From assembly GCA_009774245.1 (NCBI GenBank), contig VSNM01000035.1, positions 1 through 16,401 of the forward strand: a stretch of 16,401 nucleotides of DNA. The letters run 5' to 3'. The notes beneath the pieces are model-generated. The model made no database searches. It saw only the letters and a program-made list of their open reading frames with translations, and was not told the DNA's origin. Position 1 is the first letter of the stretch, and each line of letters begins with the position of its first letter. Positions 6,718 through 14,500 of the stretch are shown piece by piece. The DNA comes from Lachnospiraceae bacterium. Lineage in GTDB: Bacteria > Bacillota > Clostridia > Lachnospirales > Lachnospiraceae. A program made the translations under genes and the position numbers.

Positions 6718-7527
6718 TTACCTCGTCCATTTTTTATAAAATTTGATCATAAGCATTAAAGATAATAATAATGTTATACCTAACACGGTAAACGCATAAA
6801 AATCAGTAGGAAACATGATATATGCTTCTTGTGATAAATTATCTTTAATTACATGATCTACTAAATTTCCACTTGTCCAGTCCATTGCACAAATAACCGG
6901 AAACATATTTAAAAGTTTAGCTGTTCTTTCATCTACGATTACCTCAAACACTCCTATAATTCCCCAATTTAAAATTGAGTAAAAAAATGCTAATAACGTA
7001 GAAATCAAATAGGACTTATTAAAATATACAATAACGACAACAATAGGAAGTGATGCTATTGTTATTACGATTCCAAAAATCACGCTAACTCCTATTTTGT
7101 ACGTTAAATCGTAGATTATCCCCACTTTCATAATCCAGGAAAACACTATGGTAAATGTTACATTCATCAAACTAAAGATAATTCCGTATATAAACAATAC
7201 ACAAATCTTTGCCAAAATCATCTTCGTAATCGTTATAGGAATTGTTCTGATATTTTTAAAGGTATCGTTATCTCGTTCCATAAAAAATAATATTGACGCA
7301 AGCATTCCAATAAGACACGGTGCAAGAAAAACAAGTCCGTATCCCTGTGTCATTGTAAAAGACAAGTCAAATTTCATTTTCAAATAATGTGTACTTAAAT
7401 CACCAGACAAACCATTTTTAGTAGTTGTAACTACAATCAACGGAAAAAAACACGATATTGTGAATAATATAAACGTGATTTTCTTTCTTTTTAATTTGCA
7501 AAATTCACACCTGACCAAATCAAGCAA
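6718..7527 (-). CDS. Lantibiotic-immunity type ABC permease (LanE/LanG-like), first subunit
   Basis: A 269-residue membrane protein beginning with a TTG start codon: GGAGG lies eight bases upstream, and the first residues (LDLVRCEFCKLKRKK) match the family's N-terminal helix, so TTG 7527 is preferred over later starts. The gene overlaps the end of the ATPase gene by 8 bp, indicating translational coupling. About six hydrophobic segments are seen (roughly 18-35, 62-83, 104-130, 145-172, 178-200, 243-263), with the coupling segment ERDNDTFKNIRTIPIT at 84-99. Paralogous to the following permease. Such LanE/LanG pairs work with a LanF ATPase to remove lantibiotics or related peptides from the membrane. 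Confidence 0.87.
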   Translation of the reverse strand: MLDLVRCEFCKLKRKKITFILFTISCFFPLIVVTTTKNGLSGDLSTHYLKMKFDLSFTMTQGYGLVFLAPCLIGMLASILFFMERDNDTFKNIRTIPITITKMILAKICVLFIYGIIFSLMNVTFTIVFSWIMKVGIIYDLTYKIGVSVIFGIVITIASLPIVVVIVYFNKSYLISTLLAFFYSILNWGIIGVFEVIVDERTAKLLNMFPVICAMDWTSGNLVDHVIKDNLSQEAYIMFPTDFYAFTVLGITLLLSLMLMIKFYKKWTR

Positions 7528-8443
7528 TTCCTTCTCCTCCTGTCACTTTCTTAAAGTAGTCTTCCAAAGTGTCTTCACATAAGTGGGCCTCAAAAATATC
7601 TACTCCTTCCTCAACCAACGAACGAATAATATCCGGTATTGGTATTGTAAGATCATACATATTTATATCTTGGTTCCCTGAAACTTTGAAATCGGACTCT
7701 CCATAATTCACCGAAAGTATTCTGGCAGCCTGAGCATTATCCGAAACTTTTAAGTGTATATATTTACCATTTTTTTCTTCTAACGCTTTCATGCTTCCCT
7801 CTTCTACCAGAACTCCCTTATCAATAATGCCAATATCATCCGCCAATACGGCAATTTCGGAAAGTATATGGCTGGAAATCAAAATAGTTTTTCCTCTATT
7901 TTTTGATAAATCTTCTATAAATTTTCTTATTTCAGCAATTCCTATCGGATCTAATCCGTTAATCGGTTCATCCAAAATCAATATTTCCGGATCATGCATA
8001 ACAGCTAATGCAATTGCTAATCGCTGCTTCATGCCCAATGAATACTGTGAATACAATTTTTTATCTTTATAAGGCAAATTTACAAGTTCTAATGCTTCTT
8101 TTATTGCATTAATACGAGGAATTCCCCGCAATTTTGCGAAAATCTTAAGATTCTCTGTTGCTGTCAAATTAGGATAAAAGCCCGGACTTTCGATCATAGA
8201 ACCAATACGGGGTAAAATCTTCTTTTCTTCAAGCTGAGCATCTCTGCCGAAAATGTGAATTGTTCCTGATGTTGGTTGAACAAGGTTTAATAACATTTTC
8301 ATAGTAGTCGTTTTTCCTGCCCCGTTTCTGCCTAAAAGCCCATATATCTTTCCTTTTCGAACATGTATATTTAAATTAGAAACGCTTCTTTGCTCTCCAT
8401 ATACTTTCGTCAAATTATGTGTTTCTATTACAAACTGTGACAT
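7520..8443 (-). CDS. Lantibiotic-protection ABC transporter ATPase, LanF/BcrA type
   Basis: A 307-residue ATPase. ATG 8443 (MSQFVIETHNLTKVYGEQ) is preferred to the upstream ATG at 8461, because GGGAG lies eight bases before it and the extra six codons contain that site. Walker A is GRNGAGKTT at 38-46, the signature is YSLGMKQR at 134-141, Walker B is ILILDEP at 154-160, and the switch histidine is His-192. The Q-loop reads IGSMIESPGFYPN, with Glu-85 where most ABC ATPases have Gln; this E-loop is characteristic of lantibiotic-immunity transporters. The C-terminal part (from about residue 220) is the BcrA-type extension. First gene of a three-gene unit with its own promoter and probable response-regulator operator. 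Confidence 0.93.
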   Translation of the reverse strand: MSQFVIETHNLTKVYGEQRSVSNLNIHVRKGKIYGLLGRNGAGKTTTMKMLLNLVQPTSGTIHIFGRDAQLEEKKILPRIGSMIESPGFYPNLTATENLKIFAKLRGIPRINAIKEALELVNLPYKDKKLYSQYSLGMKQRLAIALAVMHDPEILILDEPINGLDPIGIAEIRKFIEDLSKNRGKTILISSHILSEIAVLADDIGIIDKGVLVEEGSMKALEEKNGKYIHLKVSDNAQAARILSVNYGESDFKVSGNQDINMYDLTIPIPDIIRSLVEEGVDIFEAHLCEDTLEDYFKKVTGGEGIA

Positions 8444-8473
8444 TCCTTTTTCTCCCTTCATAGTATTCTATGC

Positions 8474-8523
8474 ACTATAATATAAACCCCTTTTCTGACA
8501 AGAGCCTGACAAACCCCTGACAA
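8474..8523 (-). promoter_or_regulatory. Transporter promoter with three 11-bp-phased TTGTCAG operator repeats
   Basis: On the minus strand TTGTCAG occurs three times exactly 11 bp apart (complements at 8517-8523, 8506-8512 and 8495-8501). The repeat nearest the gene doubles as a -35 (TTGTCA, 8496-8501), with TATAGT (8474-8479) 16 bp away. That gives a leader of about 20-25 nt to the ATG at 8443. Direct repeats spaced one helical turn apart are the classic binding arrangement for OmpR-type regulators, and such a gene is encoded upstream. Binding is inferred. Confidence 0.75.
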
Positions 8524-8653
8524 AAACCTTGCAAATTAATTAATGCATTATATAAAAGCTGCGCCATTGAGCAGATGAGTCATCTTCCCCTATTCGTATG
8601 CCGGGCACCGTCAGAGTATGCTGACATATTTCCTCTTGGCGCCCATGTGCATA

Positions 8654-8837
8654 ATAAGAAACTGTAGAAAAATAACTGATACATCTTGACTTGTCTATTT
8701 CTCCGATTATGCATGTCAAAAAGCCTCGTCGTAAGGCATTGCCCTTTATGCCTTTGCCTCCTACGACTACGTTTTTTGTCATACATACTCGAAGAAATAT
8801 CCTACGCAAGTTGTATCAGTTATTTCATACAATTCCT
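8654..8837. repeat. Long imperfect inverted repeat (about 184 bp)
   Basis: The arm 8654-8736 matches the reverse complement of about 8757-8837 at most positions with one or two small gaps. Shared blocks include TAACTGATACA (left arm from 8673) and its complement near 8811-8822, TATTTCT, and CAAAAA with GTCGTA. About 20 bp separate the arms. Small reading frames on both strands are similar only because of this symmetry and are not called. It lies between the kinase terminator and the transporter promoter. It may be a fold-back MITE, an RNA structure, or two inverted repeat copies; no target duplication was found. Confidence 0.75.
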
Positions 8838-8871
8838 AAAACAGCCAGCAGCAATCCTACTGGCTGTTTTT
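8838..8871 (-). terminator. Intrinsic terminator after the histidine kinase gene
   Basis: AAAACAGCCAG (8838-8848) pairs perfectly with CTGGCTGTTTT (8860-8870) across an 11-nt loop. The minus transcript ends the stem in TTTT, right after the kinase stop codon; the plus strand has TTTTT after the stem, so it could work in both directions. It separates the two-component genes from the transporter genes, which therefore need their own promoter. Confidence 0.8.
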
Positions 8872-9802
8872 AATTAACTCCTTTCTTAGAATTATATATA
8901 GGAAATGTAACAAAAAATACAGCACCTTTACCCGGCTCGCTGACAGCATTAATCTTTCCATTCATCTTTTCCGCCAGTAGCTGTGCTATATTTAATCCCA
9001 GTCCATTTCCCTTTTGTGATCTACCTTTATCACATTTATATAATCTTTCAAAAATATATTTTAAATCTTCTTTGGCTATTCCGATACCATCATCATCTAT
9101 ACGAAGAGTAAAACTGTCATAGCGCTCTATCGCTGTTATCCATATCTGGCCCGCTTTACTATGTGCAATTGTATTCTGGATAATATTATTCACGATTCTC
9201 ATATAACAACTTTCATCTATCTCAACATTTATAGCCCTCTCTGGAATTTCAATACTATATTTCATTCTATGTTCTTCCAGAACCGGCACCCAGTCTAAAA
9301 GAATTTTCCTTGTCACTTCAGAAATATCTACTGGTTTTATCTCCATTTGTTCTTCGTCAGAATTAAGTCTAAACCATTCAAATAAAACTTCTATATATTT
9401 TTTTAAATCATATGCCTTTTTCTTCGCTAATTTTATATAGGCCTCTTCTTTATCCGAACTAACCAGTTTCAAATCCAAAGCATCTAAATATCCTATCAAC
9501 GTTGTCATAGGCGTCCTGACATCATGGGACAAGCTTGTCAACAATTGCTTATTTGCTTCTAATATAACACTACTTTCTTCAATTTCCTTTTCATACTTAT
9601 ATAATATCGAATTTAGTCTGAAACCGACTCTGTCTATTTTATTTTTTCTTCTTAACAGAAATTTCTGATTGCTTCTGCCTTCCTCTATTTCCGTAAGAAC
9701 CTCTTCAAAATCCCTCAGCCTTTGATAAATTTTTAAAATATAGATGGTTATTATTATTCCATAAATCAAAAGTATCATCAATATTACCCAAAAGCTTTTC
9801 AT
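8870..9802 (-). CDS. Sensor histidine kinase with a minimal sensor
   Basis: A 310-residue kinase. ATG 9802 (MKSFWVILMILL) is taken; a GTG at 9811 overlapping the regulator's stop is possible but too near the AAGGAG site. One hydrophobic segment (about residues 3-24) is followed at once by a cytosolic linker, so there is no room for an extracellular sensor domain. The phosphoacceptor is His-93 in SLSHDVRTPM. The N-box is NNIIQNTIAHS around 205-215, G1 is DDDGIGIAKED and G2 is GNGLGLNIA, and an F-box-like YIFERLY lies between. It phosphorylates the response regulator encoded directly upstream, with which it forms a near-overlapping pair. The missing sensor suggests that the transporter or the membrane itself provides the signal. 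A terminator follows at once. Confidence 0.9.
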   Translation of the reverse strand: MKSFWVILMILLIYGIIITIYILKIYQRLRDFEEVLTEIEEGRSNQKFLLRRKNKIDRVGFRLNSILYKYEKEIEESSVILEANKQLLTSLSHDVRTPMTTLIGYLDALDLKLVSSDKEEAYIKLAKKKAYDLKKYIEVLFEWFRLNSDEEQMEIKPVDISEVTRKILLDWVPVLEEHRMKYSIEIPERAINVEIDESCYMRIVNNIIQNTIAHSKAGQIWITAIERYDSFTLRIDDDGIGIAKEDLKYIFERLYKCDKGRSQKGNGLGLNIAQLLAEKMNGKINAVSEPGKGAVFFVTFPIYNSKKGVN

Positions 9803-9807
9803 CAATA

Positions 9808-10497
9808 TCACAACTCCTTATTAAAACGATATCCTAATCCCCTAACTGTCTGAATATACATATTATCTCCTGTTTTCTCTATTTTTTTCCTTAATCTGCT
9901 TATAACCGCCATCACATTATTATCATCGTAAACGTATTCTTCATTCCACACGCTTTCATATATTTGCTTTTTCGTAAGGACTCTTCCCTGATTCTTTGCC
10001 AAATATATAAGAACTTCGTATTCCTTTGCAGATAATTCTACTTCTTTTCCTAAAAGTTCTACTATCCCACTTTCCAAATCAATTTCCAAATCTCCAATCG
10101 ACAAAACTGATTTACTGGCTATATTATTTAATCGTGTATATCGTCTGATCAATGATAATACTCTTGCAAAAAACTCTTCCATTTCAAAAGGCTTTGTTAA
10201 ATAATCATCAGCCCCTAACCTCAGCCCTTTTACTTTTGATATACTATCATCCTTAGCCGTAAGCATCAGGATTGGCACATTACTCGCATTACGTATTTTT
10301 TCCAAGATTTCAAATCCACTAATACCTGGAAGCATTACATCCAACACCACTAATTGATATTCTTTTTCTTTTATTGCCTTTATTCCATCAAACCCATTAA
10401 AAGAAATATCAGCATAAATATCTTCTTTCAAAAGGCTATCTCGTAATAATATACATAAATCCTTATCGTCATCAATAATCAAAATATTATTTTCCAT
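9808..10497 (-). CDS. OmpR/PhoB-family response regulator
   Basis: A 229-residue regulator with AAGGAGG six bases before the ATG. Receiver domain at 1-118: acidic pocket IIDDDKD (Asp-9 to Asp-11), phosphoacceptor Asp-53 in VVLDVMLPG, Thr-80 in LMLTAKDD and Lys-102 in LTKPFE. Winged-helix effector at about 132-227: ELSAKEYEVLIYLAKNQGRV, then the recognition helix region NVMAVISRLRKKIE and the terminal hairpin TVRGLGYRF. Co-transcribed with the kinase gene. It most likely binds the three TTGTCAG repeats in front of the LanF-type ATPase gene; similar repeats are not seen before its own gene, so autoregulation is not evident. Confidence 0.95.
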   Translation of the reverse strand: MENNILIIDDDKDLCILLRDSLLKEDIYADISFNGFDGIKAIKEKEYQLVVLDVMLPGISGFEILEKIRNASNVPILMLTAKDDSISKVKGLRLGADDYLTKPFEMEEFFARVLSLIRRYTRLNNIASKSVLSIGDLEIDLESGIVELLGKEVELSAKEYEVLIYLAKNQGRVLTKKQIYESVWNEEYVYDDNNVMAVISRLRKKIEKTGDNMYIQTVRGLGYRFNKEL

Positions 10498-10545
10498 TTT
10501 GATCCTCCTTTTTCACAAAATTTCAGGATTGAATTGATAGCGTCT

Positions 10546-10574
10546 TTTATATCTGTTTCTGTAACTTTTTTCAA
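10546..10574 (-). promoter_or_regulatory. Promoter of the two-component genes
   Basis: On the minus strand TTGAAA (10569-10574) and TATAAA (10546-10551) are 17 bp apart, about 50 bp before the response regulator start. A plain housekeeping-type promoter with no obvious operator. Confidence 0.65.
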
Positions 10575-10659
10575 TTTCTTACCCTTATCTTTTCTTACCC
10601 GATTTTAAAATAATTATAGCTTTTCTATAAAAAACCGTCAACAAACGAGTTGAACTCAT

Positions 10660-10800
10660 TTAAAAGCAACTGATTCCTCTGTATTTTCTATCCTCTGAAT
10701 ACTCCTTAACAAAGTATCTGTTGCATTGAATTGTTCCTCGTGGAGCTTTTACCATAGTATAATCTATACTATCTTTATTTCTTTTCCTTCCATACTGCAT
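10660..10800 (-). CDS. Small uncharacterised ORF, 46 residues
   Basis: ATG at 10800 is preceded directly by GGGAGG, closer than ideal. The product is basic, starts MQYGRKRNKDSIDYTMVKA and ends with two Cys among charged residues (Cys near position 24 and Cys-45). I do not recognise it. An extended -10 (TGCTATACT, minus strand, about 10851-10859) lies upstream. It does not have the GG-leader plus Ser/Thr/Cys-rich core of a lanthipeptide precursor. It could be a real small gene, or a leftover of the decayed mobile DNA next to it. Confidence 0.35.
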   Translation of the reverse strand: MQYGRKRNKDSIDYTMVKAPRGTIQCNRYFVKEYSEDRKYRGISCF

Positions 10801-10876
10801 CCTCCCAAATTATCTATTTCAATCTGCAAACAACATTTACAATTACCGAAATTAGTATAGCATAAATGCTGGCAAA

Positions 10877-11029
10877 TTAGAATGACAAAATCCCCCTCTC
10901 GTCATACACGCTGTCCGTACTGTTGCCACTGTTTCGTATCGTCTGGTCTAATCCCATGATCGTGGCCACAGCGCCGTCAATCTTCTCCGTGGACTTCTCC
11001 TTGTCCGTCTTGATGCTCCCTGCCGGGTT
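10877..11029 (-). pseudogene. Phage terminase large subunit, C-terminal fragment
   Basis: Fifty codons ending in TAA encode the typical end of an HK97-type terminase large subunit: NPAGSIKTDKEKSTEKIDG, then a helix AVATIMGLDQTIR and the closing VYDERGIL. In intact proteins this is preceded by about 500 residues of ATPase and nuclease domain, all absent here. There is no start codon; the frame begins at a junction with another gene fragment. It would have packaged phage DNA; now it is only evidence of a former prophage. Confidence 0.8.
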
Positions 11030-11031
11030 GG

Positions 11032-11319
11032 AGTGATCACATAAATCCCCTTTCTGTCCAGCTCAAGCGCGGCATTACCCCCACACGAAACCAACCCGTT
11101 TATTCTCTCTATAAATTCACTGGGATAATCCATCTTTCCTGCCCAACTGCTCTCATTTTGCAGGATAATGCCTGGCTCCTCCTTCACTTCCGCCAGTTTT
11201 TCCAACAGGGTATTCCATTACCCAAGCGAAAGCGGCTTTGGAGAATCGTCGCTCCTGCTTCCAAGATAAGAGCATAATAAAATTGCACGTATTGCATTAT
11301 CTGAAAATATTATATTCAT
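11032..11319 (-). pseudogene. DprA/Smf-like gene, N-terminal fragment with in-frame stop
   Basis: ATG 11319 (GGAG four bases upstream) opens MNIIFSDNAIRAILLCSYLG, resembling the N-terminus of DprA-like proteins (SxNTxAILLLC). Then comes SDDSPKPLSLG followed by TAA (11218-11220), exactly where the family usually has Glu in a LGEWN-type motif, so GAA to TAA is likely. The same frame continues as WNTLLEKLAEV to NAALELDRKGIYVIT, which matches the family's ALELERxGIWVLTR strand. It then breaks off and runs into the terminase fragment. The DNA-binding Rossmann domain is missing. The family call is from memory of motifs and moderately sure. Confidence 0.6.
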
Positions 11320-11351
11320 TCATCTCCATTTCTTCCTGCTGTGTTTGCCAA

Positions 11352-11385
11352 GGAAAAGGGAAAAACCTTTCCACTTCCCTTTTCC
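11352..11385. terminator. Perfect 11-bp hairpin, possible terminator
   Basis: GGAAAAGGGAA (11352-11362) pairs with TTCCCTTTTCC (11375-11385) across 12 nt. No clear T-run follows on either strand. It lies between the gene debris and the glucanase promoter, and would insulate the latter if functional. Confidence 0.4.
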
Positions 11386-11426
11386 CTAATTTCCTCATAT
11401 CAATAACATCATAATACGAAATGAAT

Positions 11427-11456
11427 CTGACATTTTTTTCATATAAATGATATAAT
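11427..11456 (+). promoter_or_regulatory. Promoter of the large glucanase gene
   Basis: CTGACA (11427-11432) and TATAAT (11451-11456) are 18 bp apart. The predicted start near 11463 gives a leader of about 70 nt ending in AAAGGAGGGGGG (11514-11525), a very strong ribosome site nine bases before ATG 11534. Confidence 0.6.
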
Positions 11457-11533
11457 TTGTACTAAGTAGATGTTAAGATACATTAGAAATTTTCAATAGC
11501 ACTCAATATAATGAAAGGAGGGGGGTATCTTTA

Positions 11534-14500
11534 ATGAAGAAAAAATCAAAACAATCATTAAAGATATCGGTTTTGGGTCTTGTGTTTGCATTGTCCGCCG
11601 GAAGCATGGCAGTGAGTGCCGGCAACAGGTTAGACATACAGTCCGGTATGGTGAGAATCAACAGTGTGGACAAGGTTCAGCATACGATTAAAGGACCGAC
11701 AAACAAGGACGAAAAATCGATATGGAGCTCATTGAAGAATGGGAACATAACATCAACAGACAAAAATGGAAAGGGTTCAAATGCCTACAAACTTGTCTTG
11801 GAAGACAATTTTGACGTTGACAGCCTCAACACAAATGACTGGAATTTTGAAGATCGTGATACTGCATGGGTAAATGGCGGATTACAGGAATATGGCAATT
11901 CTGCGGAGAACACATATGTGCAAGACGACAATTATATACACAATGGTCAGTTCGATGAAGGCAACGAACCGGGTAGATTCTGCATGCAGTATTGGAACTG
12001 GGGTACAGATAAGTGCGATGGCGTGTCAGTTTCCGTCACGCCAGACAAAATGCGCGAGCTTAAGGTGACCGTTCCAGATGGCGTGGTGGCTTTGGAGGAT
12101 GTGATTGTAAACCAAAGCGATTTGGCGCTTCCAAAAGGGAAAAAGCTTGTGTTAAGCTTTGATGCTTATGCCGACAAGGCAAAGAACATCAAAAGCGTCA
12201 TAGGCAATTACGTATTTGACAGTGTGCTGACTACTGAAAGACAGAACTTCAAATATGAAATTACGATGTCGGAGAACGCCGATAGCAGCAGTCTTAGCTT
12301 CCTGCTTGGAACACCGGGCACAGTCTATATCGACAATGTATGCATACGTGAAAACAATATGATTGTAAACGGTAATTTTTCAGGCGGGATGACAGGCTAT
12401 GAGGTCTATGTCAATGAAACGGCGAGTGTCATGGGGTATGCTGTCAATTCATTAAACGAGAATGACGCATTTTTCATAGATATTGCTGATACAGGTAAGG
12501 ATGCATGGAACATCCAGCTTAAGCAGAGCGGCATCAGGCTTGAGAAGGGCAAATGGTACAGATTGTCGTTTGATGCCATGTCAACCATGAACAGGGATAT
12601 TATGTACATGCTGCAAAAAAATGGCGCAATTGACAATAACTGGACAGCATATTCGGGGCAGCCTAAGGCATCGTTGACAAAAGATTACAAAAATTACAGT
12701 ATAATATTTAAGATGGATAAGAATACCGATGCAAATGCAATATTCAGCATTTACATGGGTGCAGTCGGCGGAAAGCAGATTGATAAAAAACATATTATAG
12801 TGATTGACAATATCACTTTGCTGGAAACGACAAAACCGGCAACAGCCACGAATACTAGCGCAAGCAGCAATTCATCAAGCAGAGATTCGTCTAACAATAA
12901 CGCTGGAGAAAATAATTCTAACAATAACGCTGGAGAAAATAATTCTAACAATAACGCATACAGACTTGTATGGGAAGACGATTTTGACGGCGACAAGCTA
13001 AATCTTGCTGACTGGAACATTGAAGAACATGATCCGGGCTGGGTAAACGCAGAGGTACAGGAATATGTTAATCCGGAGAAGGGAAAAGCCGCCGGCGATG
13101 ATTCTGATAAGAATTTATATGTCAAGGATGGAATGCTGTACATACAGGCGCTTGAACGACTGGATGATGATGGCAATCCAATCTTCCAAAACTTAGGCGG
13201 TGCGGACAGAAAGACGTACACATCCGCAAGAATCAACACACAGGGCAAGCATGATTTCCAGTATGGAAGATTTGAAACGAGGGCAAAAGTTCCGAGCGGA
13301 ACAGGTTTCCTGCCTGCATTCTGGATGATGCCGACAGACGAGGGATACTATGGCCAGTGGCCGAAGTGCGGCGAAATTGACATTATGGAGGTACACGGAA
13401 GCGCACTCAATACGTCTTACGGAACGCTCCACTTTGGAGATCCGCACACACAAAAGCAGGGCAGCCATACACTTTCATCAGGGCCAAATTTCGGCGAGGA
13501 CTTCCATGTATTTGCCTGCGAGTGGGAACCGGGCGAGATACGGTTTTATGTTGATGACGAACTGTTCTACACGGTAAATGACTGGTTCACCCAGACCCCG
13601 GGATATGACAAGAAGGCATATCCGGCGCCCTATGACCAGAATTTTTACTTAATACTGAATCTGGCAGTCGGCGGCAGCTGGGTAGGATATCCTGACAATA
13701 ATATCGACATTTCGAAACGTCCTTTTGTCATTGATTACGTGAGGGTATATCAAAAAGACAGCTATGACATGGATGTTGACAAGCCGGTGAACGATGTTGT
13801 TTTGAGAGATCCGGATTCGACAGGAAATTATATTAATAATGGCGATTTCAGCAAGGCCGGCGTGGTAGATGATAAGAGTGAAACCTGGCAGCTGCTCCTT
13901 GCAAATGGCGGTGCGGCAACAGCCGAGATTAAAGATGGCGCGATGCATATCACATCTACGAGCGCAGGCAGCGTCAATTACGGCGTACAAGTTGTGCAGC
14001 CGGGTATTCCGCTTGAAAAAGGCATGAAGTATAGGCTGACTTATTACGCTTATGCTGACGCGGCACGCACAATGATTACGGGAATATCGGCTCCGGACAA
14101 GGGTTACATCCGCTATCTGGAAGACAGTACAGTAAACTTAGCAAGCCCGTCACGGAGGGCAGCCGATGCGTATACGCAGTTTACACATGAATTTACCATG
14201 ACTAATGACAGCGATGCAAACGCAAGATTGGAATTTAACCTTGGAAATCAGGGCTCCACAGCGACAGTTCATATTAAAGATGTCAGACTGGAAAAGGTGG
14301 GTGCTGCAGAAGAGGAAAAGAAAGGCATGTTGCCAAACGGAAGCTATTTGTACAACGGAACGTTCGACGTAGGCGACGAACCGGGCAAACGCCGCCTTGC
14401 ATACTGGGATTGGGATACAAGCAAGTGCAGTGGCGCGTCAGTTTCCGTAACGGCAGACAGCAGGCGTGAGCTTAAGGTAACAGTTCCCGATGGCGTGGCA

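Noticed and set aside
8540..8877. Small ORFs on both strands (89 and 63 codons) with similar products
   Set aside because: Their mutual likeness is caused by the inverted repeat at 8654-8837; no ribosome sites or family features.
10660..10800. 46-codon ORF as a lanthipeptide precursor
   Set aside because: No leader motif, few Ser/Thr/Cys in a C-terminal core, and no modification genes nearby.
12890..12955. Direct repeats as a possible CRISPR array
   Set aside because: Units are contiguous, in frame, without spacers, and encode a protein linker.
12751..13248. 165-codon minus ORF rich in Leu and Ser
   Set aside because: It is the antisense shadow of the repeat-containing glucanase gene.
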